From positions 1 to 50,905 of the forward strand of contig JAAOMT010000333.1 in the NCBI GenBank assembly GCA_016748015.1: a DNA stretch of 50,905 nt, written 5' to 3'. Numbering within the stretch: position 1 is the first letter of the stretch; the number at the start of each line of letters is the position of its first letter. This DNA is from Geosiphon pyriformis (taxonomy: Eukaryota > Glomeromycota > Glomeromycetes > Archaeosporales > Geosiphonaceae). A program made the position numbers and the translations under genes. The notes beneath the pieces were generated by a model. The model was not told the origin of the DNA. It did no database searches and worked only from the letters and a program-made list of their open reading frames with translations. Below are positions 21,671 through 33,759 of the stretch, piece after piece.

Positions 21671-22464
21671 TGTTGTCCTGACTGGCTCAAGTGGCTGGTC
21701 ACGTGTGGTTAAGCACATGATTCATGCCTAGTTTAGATCATTTCATTGATGTATAGTTCTAGATAGTGTTTGGATCTCACTCGTTAAACATAATAAAAAA
21801 AAAATTATAACTTTTAGTGCTTAAAATATGCATATAAAAACTGTAAAATTTTATTAAATTCATAAAATGTGTATTGTTTTTGTTAGTTTCTGAAGGTTTT
21901 TAATATATGTAAATTTATCTATAAAGTTTTTTAGTTATAAAACACAGGATGTATTTTCTAGTAATTTATAATTGTAAATATGAGCTTTTTTTTCAAGTTA
22001 GTTAAGTATAGTTATTAAGATTTAGCATTGTCTTTTTGTTTTTCTAATAAATTAATAAGATAAAATTAGTATTTAATAATAATAAAAGTTTCTTTTTTTT
22101 ATTAGGCTATTATAAAGTTTGTTCTTAAACAATTAATTTTGCTCCACAAAATAAAAATAAAAAAATAAAATAAAAATAAAATAAAAAAATTAGTATCTTG
22201 TTAATTATTATAATCAAAAGCAATTATTTTAGTTATAAAAGTTTTAAAAACATTTATATTAATTACAGCTAACTTAAAATAAAGATAAAAAACAATAATT
22301 AATTAGATTTTAAAATTACCAGATTATCAGAGTTATGTATTTTAAGTTTGATTTATACAATATTTTATTAAAATAAAAAAATTTTTTAAACTAAAGAGAA
22401 GCTAATAATAAAAAATTAAGTCTTGTTTGCTATTTTTTTTTTTACTAAAACTACTTGTTTTTAT

Positions 22465-24733
22465 TATTGCTTAATGAGTACAGCCCAAAAACAACCTAAT
22501 ACAATACACCAAAGAAATAATTTAAATTAGGTGCTAATCATGTATTTTCTACACATGACTAGTCACTTGGACCAATCAAAGACACACTATACTGATACTA
22601 CAGAAGAAAACTTACCTAAAAATGACATCTTTTGAATAACAGAAAACAAAGTTGCACTGCAAGAAACCAATTCAATCAGTTACTCAGCAGTTTTAAAGGA
22701 ATCAGTTTTAGTAACAACAGACTTATGCTCCCAAAGGAACATCAAATTAGAAAACACCTCATCATTTACAACAGGTAGAGAATCCAAATTACCAGACATA
22801 TCAATGTTTTCCATGCAGCATTTTTTTTTCAAAGAAACCACTTCCCTTCCCAACTTACTAACCATCTTATTAAAAGAACTTATATGCACCAAAATCTCAT
22901 TGACCTTAAAACCAAGTGTACTACTCGAAACCAAATCTCTATTAATAAATTGTTCAAACACTTTGACCAAAGAACCAACAAGCTTAACAATAAACTCCAC
23001 CAGAGCAGAGAACTTAATCAAATCAGATTCCAGAGAGATCAACTGAGAGAACAACAAAGAATTGTCAATGGCCACAGAAGAAGGAACAAAAACAACCAAC
23101 AAAAGAAACTCAGATGGCTTGGGAGGAGAAAAAATCTTTGCATATAATACAGAATCCACAAAATATGATTTAAACAACTTAGGAATCTTGGGAGAGAGAA
23201 GTGGAGAAATTTTACAGTCCACAGCCAGGTGGCCCACCTCTTGACACTTAAAACATTGCTGATAACCAGGGGTTTCCCACCAGATACGGCACTTTCTCAG
23301 TGTACCAGTTTTGGCAACAGCTAGATCTAAATTAGCTTGAGAGCCAAATGTAACTAGAGCAAAATGGGAACAACAACCAGAATTAGGAGACCAAGGAATG
23401 AAACAAAACTGACCACCAACCTGAAAAATTATATCACTAATTTTAAAGACAGTACAGCCAAGAAGAAGATTAACCAACTTGGCCTTAAATCTATCACGAG
23501 ATACAATTGTTTCTTGTTGATTCACAAGAAAGAGGATTCGAACACTATTTTTTCCCACCAAAACAGACCAATGATTGAGAGCAGATGTGGCAGCATCCAA
23601 ATTCTTAAAGTAAACAACAACATATTGCCAAATACCAGCAGGTCTCAACTGAATGCAAGAAATTTCACCAAAGACACCAAGAGCCATTTTAATGTCAGCA
23701 GCAGACACACTCAAAGGCACATCACACAGTACAACAGCAGCAAAAGAAGAGCCAAACTCAAAAACTACCAAGGACTTAGCAATCTTAAGAGTAACAAGAT
23801 AAACAGAGCTTGTAAGCTCAACCAAAATTGCAGCTTTCAAAGACACTTAAGAAGCAAACTCCACACAAAAAAGCTTCACATTGTTTTTTGAAACAGACTT
23901 AGCACCCAAAAAACCATGTACAAACTGAAAAACAGCCTTAACATAAGCCAATTTGATCTTGAAAGTAGCACCAAGCACCAGAGTGGAGGCCACTCACCCA
24001 GCAAACCTTTGATGACTAGTAACAGTTTCCCAAGCAGCACCAAAAACTAGAGGAGAAGATGATTCAGTTTTCATTTGATCAGCCCAGTTCTCAAAAACAG
24101 GTGATCTAATAGGAAGAGATTGTTTTGCTTCTAAAACTGGTGATGATCTGCTGGAAGACACCATATTCGGCAATACAGCCAGTAGTTAATCTTGGCCCAT
24201 CTTGGGCAATATGCCAGATGATGCTATGGAGATCTTATCTAAGATCTTATTGGAAACCACAAAAGGGTTTGGTACAACAATAGCAGAGACAAGCAACTGC
24301 TCCCACTTTTCTAAACTTTTGGTCTTTTTGACCATTTTTTTTGAAGAAGAGGTGCTAGCAGCACCAGATGTTAAAGCTATGGAGGGGAATACCAGCTTGT
24401 TAACTAGTCTATTATTAAACACTTTTGGGCTCTTGGTAAGGATGAAGACAACACTAGGATTAATTCAAGTGTGTCTCTTTAAGGAAACTTTGACTGGTAA
24501 GAAACCAGCCAAAGATAAAGAAGTTGCTTCAATGGTTACTAAAGGCAGCTTTTCACAATTACTGGGTAAAGGAAAGGCTTCTAAAACGTTTTGTCTAGTT
24601 GCTTCTACAACAGAGAGAGCTCCTCTGGTTGAAATTTTATTAGATATCTCAGGACAGATATCAGGTTCAGTTTTTTTACTCTTTGTTTTAGTTGTGGTCA
24701 TAAAATTAAGGAAACAAAGACTATATTATAATG
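22465..24733 (-). mobile_element. LINE-E, ORF1-only LINE derivative
   Basis: A 2.3-kb minus-strand element flanked by a 10-bp target duplication TTGTTTTTAT (22455-22464 and 24734-24743). It contains ORF1, about 80 bp of spacer, then a 3' tail that aligns with the LINE-B 3' UTR (TTGATTGGTCCAAGTGACTAG against CTGACTGGCTCAAGTGGCTGG; later ATCATTTC-like and ACTCATTAA words) and ends in an A-rich run. No endonuclease, RT or RNase H sequence is present between ORF1 and the tail. It is therefore a non-autonomous copy that must have been moved by another LINE's ORF2. Confidence 0.8.
22680..24701 (-). pseudogene. LINE-E ORF1 with RRM-like domain and CCHC knuckle
   Basis: One frame of 674 codons runs from ATG 24701 to TAA 22680. 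Four internal stops break it (24465, 24186, near 23996 and 23847); the last 388 codons are open. The RRM-like block (VVLCDVPLSVSAADIKMAL ... GIWQYVVVYF, then SVLVGKNSVRI) and the zinc knuckle CFKCQEVGHLAVDC match the layout of LINE-B ORF1, although the two differ at many residues. The C-terminal third (FNKMVSKLGREVVSLKKK) can form a coiled coil. Likely an RNA-binding chaperone of LINE particles; not functional as it stands. Confidence 0.82.
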
Positions 24734-25000
24734 TTGTTTTTATATATATTTTTAATTTTATAAAATTGTTTTTAATTGCTTGTTATTATTAGCTATTATT
24801 TGTTATTTTTGTTATTGCTTTGTTTTTTTATATTATAACTAGTTATTCTGTGCTATTTTATATTATTGTATATTATCTTGTATTATCTTAAGTTATTTTG
24901 TATTATTTTGCATTTTTTTGAATTAATCTGTTTTTTATGTTATTATATATTAATCATGTTTTTTCAACAATTTTGGATTGGTTTTTCTACTTAGATAATA

Positions 25001-25673
25001 TTAACATAATAACCAGTTTATTTTGGTAAATGCATTTTTCTGGTAAATAATTCTTATTATTTATTTTATATTTTGTTTTGGTGTTTTTTACCAAATAATT
25101 TTTAATATTATAATTTTAATGTTTTTTTTAATTAATTTTAGTAAACACAACAAAAAAATAAAAAAAATAAAAATAAATTAAAAAGTTAATATCTTATTAA
25201 TAGTTATAATTAAAAGTTATTGTTCTATTATAGTTAAGTATCAGTTATTATTAGCATAAGTTTTTGATATAACAAAAAATAATAATTAATTCAATTAAAT
25301 GATAATAATAACATAAATTAAGTAATAATTAATAATTTTATTAATAAATAAATGATTTTATTTTAAATAATAGCAAATTAACTTTTAAAGTAAATAAAAA
25401 AAAACAACTAAGTCTTGAATTTTTGTTTATCTTTTTTTTTACTTTTACTATTATATATATAATTTTTATTATATGAAATTTTTTTAAATTTTTAAATTTT
25501 TCTTATAAAAATTTCTAAAATTCTGTAATTCTGTAATTTTTACTAAGAGTTTTTCTGAAATTCTGAAATCTTAAAATTCTAATTAAAAAAAATTCTGAAT
25601 TTTTTTTTATTATGCTTATTTTTAATTGGTTATTTATTTAACTTATTGTTTTTCTATTATTATATAAGTAATA
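25001..25673 (-). repeat. Partial Gy-1-family LTR, minus orientation
   Basis: Reads on the minus strand from TATTACTTATATAATA (decayed TGTTACTTATAAAATA) through A/T-converted AATTCTGAAATTC-like U3 repeats, the TATA-like TATATATAAT, and the T-rich tract, to the CTGGTTATTATG site, where the Gy-3-type LTR cuts it. The missing last ~200 bp was not found. Confidence 0.65.
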
Positions 25674-25734
25674 ATACTTCTTAACTTATTAAAAAAGCAG
25701 AAACCAAAATAAGTTAATAAAAACAATAAAAATA

Positions 25735-26150
25735 TTATGTTCAAAAAAGCACATAAAACAGATGTTAGATTTGATTTCAAATAATTAAAACAAATTTTTA
25801 TAGTTTTAGAACTTTGCTTATTTACTAATATAAATTTAAAATTAGGGTTAAAAGTTTTAACAATCACTATAGTTTAGTTAGTATCTAAATTTAGTTTAGT
25901 TAAAAAAAAATTATGGCAAAAAAAAAATAGTTGATACTAAATATATAAAAAATATTGTCATTATATTACAAAATAATTTAGACAAAGTTTATAAAATAGA
26001 ACTAAAAAAAAATATAACACAAACTATATTTTTGTTTTTGGTTAAAATAATTAAATTAATATTAATAAAAACAAAAAAAAATTAGAAATAACTGCTAATA
26101 AAATTAAAAAATTTAGATTAATAAAAAAATTAAAATATTTGTCAATATAA
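25735..26150 (+). pseudogene. dUTPase domain relic in Gy-1c
   Basis: Read through stops, the translation follows the Gy-3 dUTPase block by block. Motif 1 region KAHKTDVRFDF (Gy-3 VHETDASFDL), motif 2 region VQLVSKFSLVKK with a stop at Gln (Gy-3 VQIASRSSLAKK), motif 3 region IVDTKYIKNIVIILQNN (Gy-3 IINAGYTGNIIIML), motif 4 region KKNITQTIFLFLVKI (Gy-3 HEKIAQAIFLPLVKI), motif 5 region KIKKFRLIKK (Gy-3 GINGFGSSGR). The motif 3 Asp is kept, but the glycines of motifs 3 and 5 have become Lys or Arg. Members hydrolyse dUTP to dUMP and keep uracil out of DNA. Dead here, but it shows that the dUTPase belongs to the family and not to Gy-3 alone. Confidence 0.72.
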
Positions 26151-29100
26151 CAAAAAAAATTACAGACCAAAAAAAAATTATCTTTACAAATTATAATGTT
26201 TCTATTTTGTTCTATTGTAAATATTTATTAGAAATACTCTAAAAAATCAAAGATTAATTACAGATCTTTGAAACAGAACTTAAAAAATGCCAAAATAAGA
26301 CTATTACTATTATTAATTTATATTTACCAGCCAAAAACCACAAAAATATAAGATTTTCAATTTTTAATAACACTAAAAACTATGTAAAAATACTAATAAA
26401 TATTATTATTAAATATTTGAATTTAAAAATTAAGAACCAATTATCAATTAATGTATTAGATTTTAATTATTTATGTAAATATGTAGACTTTACATTACAA
26501 ATTTGGGTCCAGAAAAATAAATTTTATTTGTTCTAACCAGAATAATTAAAACAAATAAACTTAAAAAATCTAAACTAATTACAAAAAATATAATTTTAAA
26601 TATTGTTTAAATAATAGCTAATATATTTACAAGTAAAAATAAATTTAAAAAGATAAATATAATTTAATACAAGATAAAAACTGAAAATACAATATTAATT
26701 AAACAAAAAACATATAGAGTAATATTAATTGGCTATAATATTATTAAAAAAGAAATTAATTATATGTTAAACAGTAAATTAATTTAACTGTTTATAAGTT
26801 TATAGTTATTATTAATAATATTAATACAAAAAAAATGACAAAGTTCAATTTTGTGTAAACTATTAAAAACTCAATAATGTTATTTATAATAATAATTATT
26901 TAATATTACAAATCCAAAAATTGTTTGATTTATTTAGAGAAAAAAAATAGTTTTTTATATTAAATCTAAACAATAGCTATTAGCAAGTAATTATAGATTC
27001 AAAGAATAAAAAAAAATAACATTTACAATAAAAAAAAGAACTTTAAATTCGAAATAATACTATTTGGTTTAACTAATACATCTACTATATTCTAATAATT
27101 AATAAAAATTATTTATTTTGGTGTTATTTATAGAAATTAAAAATTATAATAATAAGTAAAATAACCAATTAAAAATAAGCATAGTAAAAAGAAAAATTCC
27201 AGAATTTTTTTTAAGAAATTATAGGATTTTAAAATTCCAAAATTCCAAAATTTTTCTCAAAAAATTGCAGGATTCTAGAATTTCAAAATTTCTTTTAAAA
27301 GAATTGAAGAATTTCAAAAAATCTTGTATAACATAAATTATGTATATATAGTAAGAGTGTTAAAAGCAAAAAAAATAATTTCAGAAGAATTTAATTTAGT
27401 TCAGAATAACAATACTCCTTTTTTTAAAAAATAGTTTTCTATAAACTTAAAGTGGAATTATTCTTATATTAATAAAATTATTTATTATTATCTTATTTAT
27501 GTTATTATTACTTGATTAAAAAAATATTAATCCATTCCACTCTATTAACACTCTATGTTGATAAAATTCAATACTTAACTATTTTTAACCAATAGCTCTT
27601 AATTATAACTATTAACAAGATACTAATTTTTTTATTTTTTATTTATTTTTTATTTTTATTTTTTTTTTGTTTTGTTTCTTTGTTGTTTACTAATTAAATA
27701 AAAAAATTAAGTACTGAGTAATTAACATCAAGAATAGTTTGATAAAAAACCTAAAAACAAGGGTAAAAACTTAAGAATAGCTTACTAAAAGGACACAACT
27801 ATCAGAATAAACTGGCCACCATATTAAAAAAAAATTTACAGAAGAAACTATTAATTAAATCTTTGTTTATTATACAAAGAACTCAACCAAAACCTTCAGA
27901 AATTACCAAAATTTCTAGCTATTGAGCACCAAGTTACAGATTTGTTATTTGTTTCAATATCTTAAATAATCATCTGTAATACTGGCATATTATGAAAATT
28001 AGTAGTTGTTTATTTGAATAATACCAATATATTTTCAAAAATATTCAATAAATATCTTTATTATCTATAACAACTATTTAAAAAACTAAGATATATTGAA
28101 TTAAAATTATATATAAACAAATATTTTTTCAAAAAAACATAGCTCAAATTTTTGGAATATATAGTTAAAAAAAAAGCATTAAAATAAATTTAAATAAAAT
28201 TGAGAAAGTAAAAACTTTTTAATACCAAAAAATTTAACAGAACTTAAAAGTTTCTTAAAATTAGCTGAATATTATTGGCAATTTATACAAAACTTCTTAG
28301 CAATTACACAATTATTCTATTAACTCTAAACCAAAAATACTTAATATAAATAGATAAAAATATAAATTTTTAAGATATTAAAACAAAAATTTATATAAGT
28401 TCCAGTTTTAATATATTTATATTATAATAAAAAATTTATAATTGTTATTAATGTTTTCAAATCAATACTAAAAGCAGTATTATTATAAAAAAAAATTAAT
28501 AGAAAAGATTATTTAGTAATATATATTAGCAAAAATTTAAGTTTTACAAAAAAAAACTATAAAACTTTAACATTAGAACATTTAACAATTTACTAAACTA
28601 TAATTAAATAAAAAAAATATTTATATTAAAAGTTTGATGTTTATATTAATCATAAAAAATTGATATTATTAATTAAAAAAAACTAACTAATAACAGAACT
28701 ATTAAATAAAAAACCATATTTTTATTTTTCAAATATAAAATACACTATAAAAAGAGAAAAAAATAGAAATACTAATAGCTTATTATGAATAAAACAACTA
28801 TAAAAAAAACAACAAAATAAATAATAAAAATTTTTAATAATTAGTTTACTATATTATTACTAAACAATTTAAGAAAAAATTATCTCAAAATAAACAAAAT
28901 AAAATTTATCAACAAGTAAAACATAATATTAATTACCAAAATATACTATACTAAAAAAATCAGCAAAACTCAAACAGTTTATTAAGAATAGTAAAAAAAC
29001 AAAAAAAAACAATATTATTTAATATATATTTAAACCCAATAGCAGAATATTTTAATTAAAAATTAATATTAAAAAAAATTAAACAATCATACTATTAGCT

Positions 29101-29873
29101 AATAATATATTTAAATATAAAACAATATATACAAAACTATAATGTTTGTCAAAAAAATAATATAAAACCAAACAAATTATTAAAACTAATTAAAGTTAAA
29201 TAACTATTTAATAGAATTAAAATCAATTTAATAAAACTATTATTAATAACAACCAAAGACAATTAATATATTGTTGTTGTTATAAATTATCTTATTAAAT
29301 AATTAAAAGCTAATAGCTGAATTTGTTTATTAAGACTTAATATATTAATATAAATGTCCAAAAAAAATTATTATCTAATTAAAGATCTATTTTGTAAATA
29401 AAACTTTAATAAAATTAAGCCAAAGATTTGAAATTAAAAGACTATTATTATTATATTATTATCTATAAACAAATAATTTAGTCAAAAAATTTAATAAAAT
29501 ATTATGTAAAGCATTAACTAAAATTAGCCAAAAAAACCAAAAAAAATATAACATATTTATATTATCAGTATTATTTGTTTATTAAACAATAAAACAAGAT
29601 ATTGTTTAAGTAATACTATTTGAATTAATATATAATAAAATAGTATTATTATCAATAAAAAAAACAACAACATATTTTAAATAATACTATTATAACAAAC
29701 ATATATTTTAATAAAAATCTTGAAGAAAAAAAAAAAAAAACAGTTAACAATATTAAAAAATCATAAAAAAAACAAAAAAAAACATAATAGTCAATTATTA
29801 AACAAATTAGCTGAATTTAAAATTGAAAATAAAGTACTTTTATATTATATAAAAATAGAAAATTAATAGAGTA
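26150..29873 (+). pseudogene. Gy-1c RT, RNase H and integrase relics (split by a solo LTR)
   Basis: After the dUTPase comes the linker seen in Gy-3 (NLYLPAKNHKNI; Gy-3 LPAKAHKH). RT is split by the solo LTR: before it, the block equivalent to LDLASGYWQV and the MPFGL-like block (26940-27121); after it, VVYLNNTNIFSK (28000), with Asn-Asn at the catalytic Asp-Asp, and the LKSFLKLAEYYWQFI connection at about 28235. Integrase relics run from about 29000 to 29870 (FVNKTLIKLSQRF, SHH-like end). Dense stops throughout. Confidence 0.7.
27122..27978 (+). repeat. Solo LTR inside the Gy-1c RT domain
   Basis: An ~857-bp LTR with start TGTTATTTATAG and end ATCTGTAATA, matching the Gy-1 LTR (palindromic AATTCC/GGATT array at 27195-27320, TATA-like TATATATAG at about 27347, terminal hairpin). 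RT sequence stops on one side and resumes on the other. Flanking TTGG and CTGG fit a 4-bp target duplication with one transition. Confidence 0.78.
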
Positions 29874-31996
29874 GAGGTGTGTAACAACTGAGATGCTCTC
29901 ATTTGCAAGAGTTTCAAGCTTAAATCCAGTCTATCACTCGACTTTTTTAGTGATACAATTTATCATCCCTCTTTTTATGGTTTGAAATTTTTCTTTTAGG
30001 TTTAGTCTGAAAGTAAGATTGCCTTCTTTATTAGTTTTGCAAACTCTGGTGGAGTGGTGGGATGTTTGTTTTCTCACAGGTCTCATGACCTGCAAGTTTT
30101 GTGTTGGCATCCTGTTCATCCATTGAGTTCTCCTGTCTGTATTCATGTCAGTGCTTCTAATAATTTTCTGGCAGGCATGATTCATGTTCTTCTTGATTTC
30201 AATTTAGCTCTGAATAGATCTTTGGCCACTCCCTTCCGATTCTGCAGTGGGATTCCAATGTCTGCTGTTTTGGACAAGTCAAAGTTTCTCAAGTGTCTTC
30301 CTTCTCTACAGCAGCATGGTATTGCCTTTGTTGACCAACTTCATAATCATCATGGTGCTGTATTTGATTGGTATACCTTCAAGCGTTGGAAAAAGTTGGA
30401 TTCTTGTGGCCCTGTTTCTAAGTGGTTCAAGCTTTCTATTGCATTTTTCAATAGTATAAGTTCCCTTCTGCTCTCTCCTCAGTACTGAATAGTGTTAGTT
30501 CTTTGAATATTCTTAATTCTAGCAATTTTATGTCTGTTCATAATTGTCTTTCATGGGCTGGTTCTAGCAGCTTGTCAGTGTACACAGATGGGTCCCTTAG
30601 TAATCTGAGCACAGCCAGCTGTAGAGCTGATGCTGCCACATATTTTGAGGACATTGGTTTGAGTTTAGGCATTAGTGTATTGGGTTTGATGTCATCTATT
30701 TTGGCAGAATTGCAGGCTATTGTTTTGGCTCTAGAGTATGTTCCCTCGTCAAGCTCTGTTCAACTTTTTTCAGATAGTCAATCTGCTTTGGATGCTTGTA
30801 AGTCGGAATTAAGTCTGGCGTGTCCTGACTTTTGTAATCAGTGCTGGATCAAACATCATCATATAGTCAATGTTGTTCACAATAAAAATTTAAATATTAG
30901 CTGGCATAAGGTAAAGGGTTACTCTGGTGTTTTAGGAAATAAACATGCTGATGCAATCACTGGTGCTGCTTCTTTCTCTGATTGGTTTCTCCTTTCTCAT
31001 CTGAATGAACACTTCTTAGTTGCTGATGGGAGTATCATTTTTGGCAATTCTAGACATTTTGTCTATGATGTTTATTATTCAGTTTGCCATGTATGCTGGG
31101 AGGTTGGATCTGGTTTTAAGTTTTTGACAGGCAGTTTGCTTTCAGAGATGAATTGGCTTTGCTTATTATTGGTAAGACATCCTGATCTACATATGGCTGC
31201 TGGTTTTACCAGCAAGCTCTCGGCTGATGCACACACTTATTTCATGAAGGCTTTGCACTACCAGCTGTCAATTGCTGTACAGAAGCATCTTTATAATAGG
31301 CTGTACTCTAGTGTGTTGTGCTTATATTGTGGTGAGGTAGAGGTGTTGGATTATGTGTTCTTTTATAAGGTTGATGATTCTATTCAATGTTATTTATTGA
31401 AGTCTCATATCAATTCTTGGAAGATGATTTCTGGTCTCTCTTATTTCTCTTTGGACGTGTTGCAGCTGTTGTCATTTTGTGTCTCTAATTCTTCTGTGTC
31501 CACAGCTCTTTATAAAAATTTTGTTTTTAATGGTTGGTTTTGCAAGGCTGTTTCAATTTTCCATGATCTCAAGATTGCCAGTTTAGAGTTTGTTAAATTT
31601 GTGTGCTCTTTTGGTCTTGCTTTTAGGACTGATATCTAGTCGGTTTGTGCTAAGCATCATGCTTATATAGAGAAGAATGAATTGATTTCACTTAATGGCT
31701 CAGTTCTCATCTCGGTCTCTAGTTTGGCTTTAAAGTTTTCTGCTGGGGTGGTCAAATTGCTTGGCATCACTGATGGTTTTGGTATTTGTTTTGGCTTTCA
31801 CAAATCCTGTTTGTTTTTTTTTGGTTTAAGTGACCCAGTTTCGGTTTATATAGCTGCGTAGTATTGTCTTGATTGGCTTAAGTGGCTGGTCATATGTAGA
31901 AAGTGCATGATTCACACTTAGTTTAGATTATTTCTTTGATGTATAACACTAAGTAGTGTTTGGATCTTACTCATTAAAATAAAAAAAATAAAAAAA
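29874..31996 (+). mobile_element. LINE-C, 5'-truncated LINE copy
   Basis: Corresponds to LINE-B from about 19703 to its 3' end. It ends with the same 3' UTR and an A-rich tail, and has a short AGAGTA repeat at both edges (29868-29873, 31997-32002) as a possible target duplication. Inserted in the integrase C-terminal part of Gy-1c, whose sequence continues on both sides. It is far less decayed than its host. Confidence 0.85.
30054..31639 (+). pseudogene. LINE-C ORF2 C-terminal part (RNase H and zinc finger)
   Basis: Two frames, 30054-30488 and 30503-31639 (378 codons), carry the post-RT region. RNase H keeps all catalytic residues: YTDGSLSN, AELQAIVLAL, FSDSQSALDA and the final GNKHADAI. The C-terminal zinc finger CLYCGEVEVLDYVFFY has lost two ligands (His to Tyr, last Cys to Tyr). 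A stop at 31639 precedes the conserved tail (to about 31859). It cannot start replication without the missing endonuclease and RT. Confidence 0.85.
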
Positions 31997-32947
31997 AGAG
32001 TAAAAAATTTGATTTAAAGTAGAACAGATTATTTTATATAAAAAAATACTTAGAAATAAATCATATAAATTAAAATTAAAAAACAAAATTTTAATTAAAG
32101 CAATACATAAAAATTGATTAAAGTTATATTATAGTAAAATATTAACAAATTTTAATATATTATAGTTAAAAACACAAGAAATACTAATTAAATTAAATAA
32201 AATTTTACAAAATTTAGAATCAATTATTATTATTAAAGCTAGTATATTATAAAACTAAAAATTGTTATAAATATAATCAAAACATGTAACAAATAAAGGA
32301 AAAAATAAAAATAACAGACAAAATATATATAATAACACAATAATTATTTCAAATATTAAAAACTAAAATCTTGAATATAGAAATAATAATTAACAGACAA
32401 AAAATTCATTATAAAAATATTTAAAAAACATGATAATTAAAAAAATTTTATACAGTAAAATTCAAAACCAAAAAAATAACTATATAAAAAAATTTGTTAA
32501 AAAAGTAAAAAAAACTTTCAAATAACAAGTATTTAACCAAAAAAGTTAATAAAAAAGACTAAAAAAATTGAAAAAAACAGTTTTTAATAACATATTACTA
32601 TTATTACTTAAGATAATAGTTTAATATTTAAATACTATATACTAATAATTTTAAACAAATTTTTAATAAAAAATAATACAACAAGTAAAATACTTTATTG
32701 GAAAAAACAATTTAATAACTTATTTAAAAGCAATTTACTAACTATATATAATGGTTTATAAATATTATAAAATACTATTATACTCAATAATAAAAAACTT
32801 AACAACAAACCAATTAGAAAAAATAATTAACTTACAATTTAAAAAGCTAAAAATAGAAATTTTTAGATCATAATAAAAAAAAGTATGTAAACTTATTTAA
32901 AAATAAAACTTAAAAGATTTCACTAAAACTTAATATTAAAAAAAAAA

Positions 32948-33750
32948 ATTATTACTAATAGAAAAAAAACATAAAAAAACAATAATATAAATAGCCAATA
33001 ACAAAATAAAAAATTATTAAACCATATAATACCAGAAATTCCAAAAATACCAATAAATATTTTAAAAATTTTAGTGATAACTTAAAGAAATTATAAGAAT
33101 TTTAGGAATTTTATATTATGAAGATTTATATATATATAGCAAAAATAGTAAAAGTAAAAAAACATCAGTTTATTAATTAGTTATTTAAATAAAACAACAA
33201 AACAAGCTTTTTTTAAGATTAATTTAATTACTTTTACTTTTATTAACAACTACAAATTAATTAAATTATTTAATAAAACTTCTATTTTATTCATTAATTA
33301 ATAAATTCAAAATTATTATATTGAAACTTATATTATTATTATTATTTATAACAGTTATTTAACAATACTAAAACAATAGTAGCTATTAATAAAATACCAA
33401 TTATTATTTTATTATTTTATTAGTTGTATTTATTTTAAGTTATTAACTAATTATAAAAAAAATATTAAGATTATAATATCAAAGATTATCTAATAAAAAA
33501 CATTAAAAAAGAGCATAAATATAGTCAAAAAACTAAAATTACTTATTAGAAAAGTATAAATACCAGAATAAACTAATTATTAAATCAAAAAAATCACTAA
33601 ATTAATAATTAATTATTATTAAGTAAATCTCTGTCTATTATAAAAAGAATTCTAATTTAAAAATTTCAAAAAATTTTCAAAATATATTATAGTAAATTTA
33701 AGTATTAAATTATGAAAATTCTCAAGTTTACTTAAAAAATTTATCTGTAA
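32948..33750 (+). repeat. Gy-1c 3' LTR, decayed
   Basis: Starts near TTATTACTAATAG after an A-rich polypurine-like run and ends ATCTGTAATATTA. Holds the TATATATATAG TATA-like site near 33130 and recognisable LTR words (AACAATAGTAGCTATTAAT, CTCTGTCTATTATAAAAAGAA). Length about 800 bp. Confidence 0.65.
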
Positions 33751-33759
33751 TATTATTAA

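Larger units (their letters stand above)
15070..21802 (+). mobile_element. LINE-B, full-length but inactive APE-type LINE with RNase H
   Basis: A 6.7-kb non-LTR retrotransposon: 5' UTR (start shared with LINE-D, ACTTCTTT), ORF1 with zinc knuckle, ORF2 with endonuclease, RT, RNase H and C-terminal zinc finger, 3' UTR and short poly(A). An 8-bp target duplication AATTATAA flanks it (15062-15069, 21803-21810). APE endonuclease plus RNase H in ORF2 places it near the I/Tad1 groups. Stops and at least three frameshifts inactivate it. It is much less AT-rich than its surroundings. Confidence 0.9.
21803..25000 (-). repeat. Gy-3-family LTR, interrupted by LINE-E
   Basis: Minus-oriented LTR related to Gy-3: 21811-22454 matches 44240-44860 (GCATTGTCTTTTTG, AGGCTATTATAAAGT, GCTCCACAAAATAAAAA) and 24744-25000 matches its U3 end (TTGGTTTTTCTACTTAG). 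LINE-E occupies 22465-24733. Without LINE-E it is about 0.9 kb. Its low-coordinate end coincides with the LINE-B target site, so the exact edge is uncertain. Confidence 0.75.
25674..33750 (+). mobile_element. Gy-1c, extremely decayed gypsy element with nested insertions
   Basis: The internal region runs from a dUTPase relic through RT, RNase H and integrase to a 3' LTR at about 32948-33750. It is interrupted by a solo LTR (27122-27978) and LINE-C (29874-31996). Its 5' end is missing beyond 25673, where a minus-strand LTR abuts. Only translation with stops ignored reveals the domains: nearly every Gly codon now reads Lys, Arg or Asn, and every Gln/Trp a stop or Lys-like codon. It is the oldest gypsy copy in the window. 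Confidence 0.8.

Noticed and set aside
22804..23891. Several + strand frames rich in Asn, Lys and Arg
   Set aside because: Antisense to the open part of LINE-E ORF1.
24202..24792. 196-codon + strand frame
   Set aside because: Antisense to LINE-E ORF1, whose frame continues on the minus strand with homology to LINE-B ORF1.
25643..25867. 74-codon minus-strand frame
   Set aside because: Spans the border between an LTR and the dUTPase relic and is antisense to the latter.
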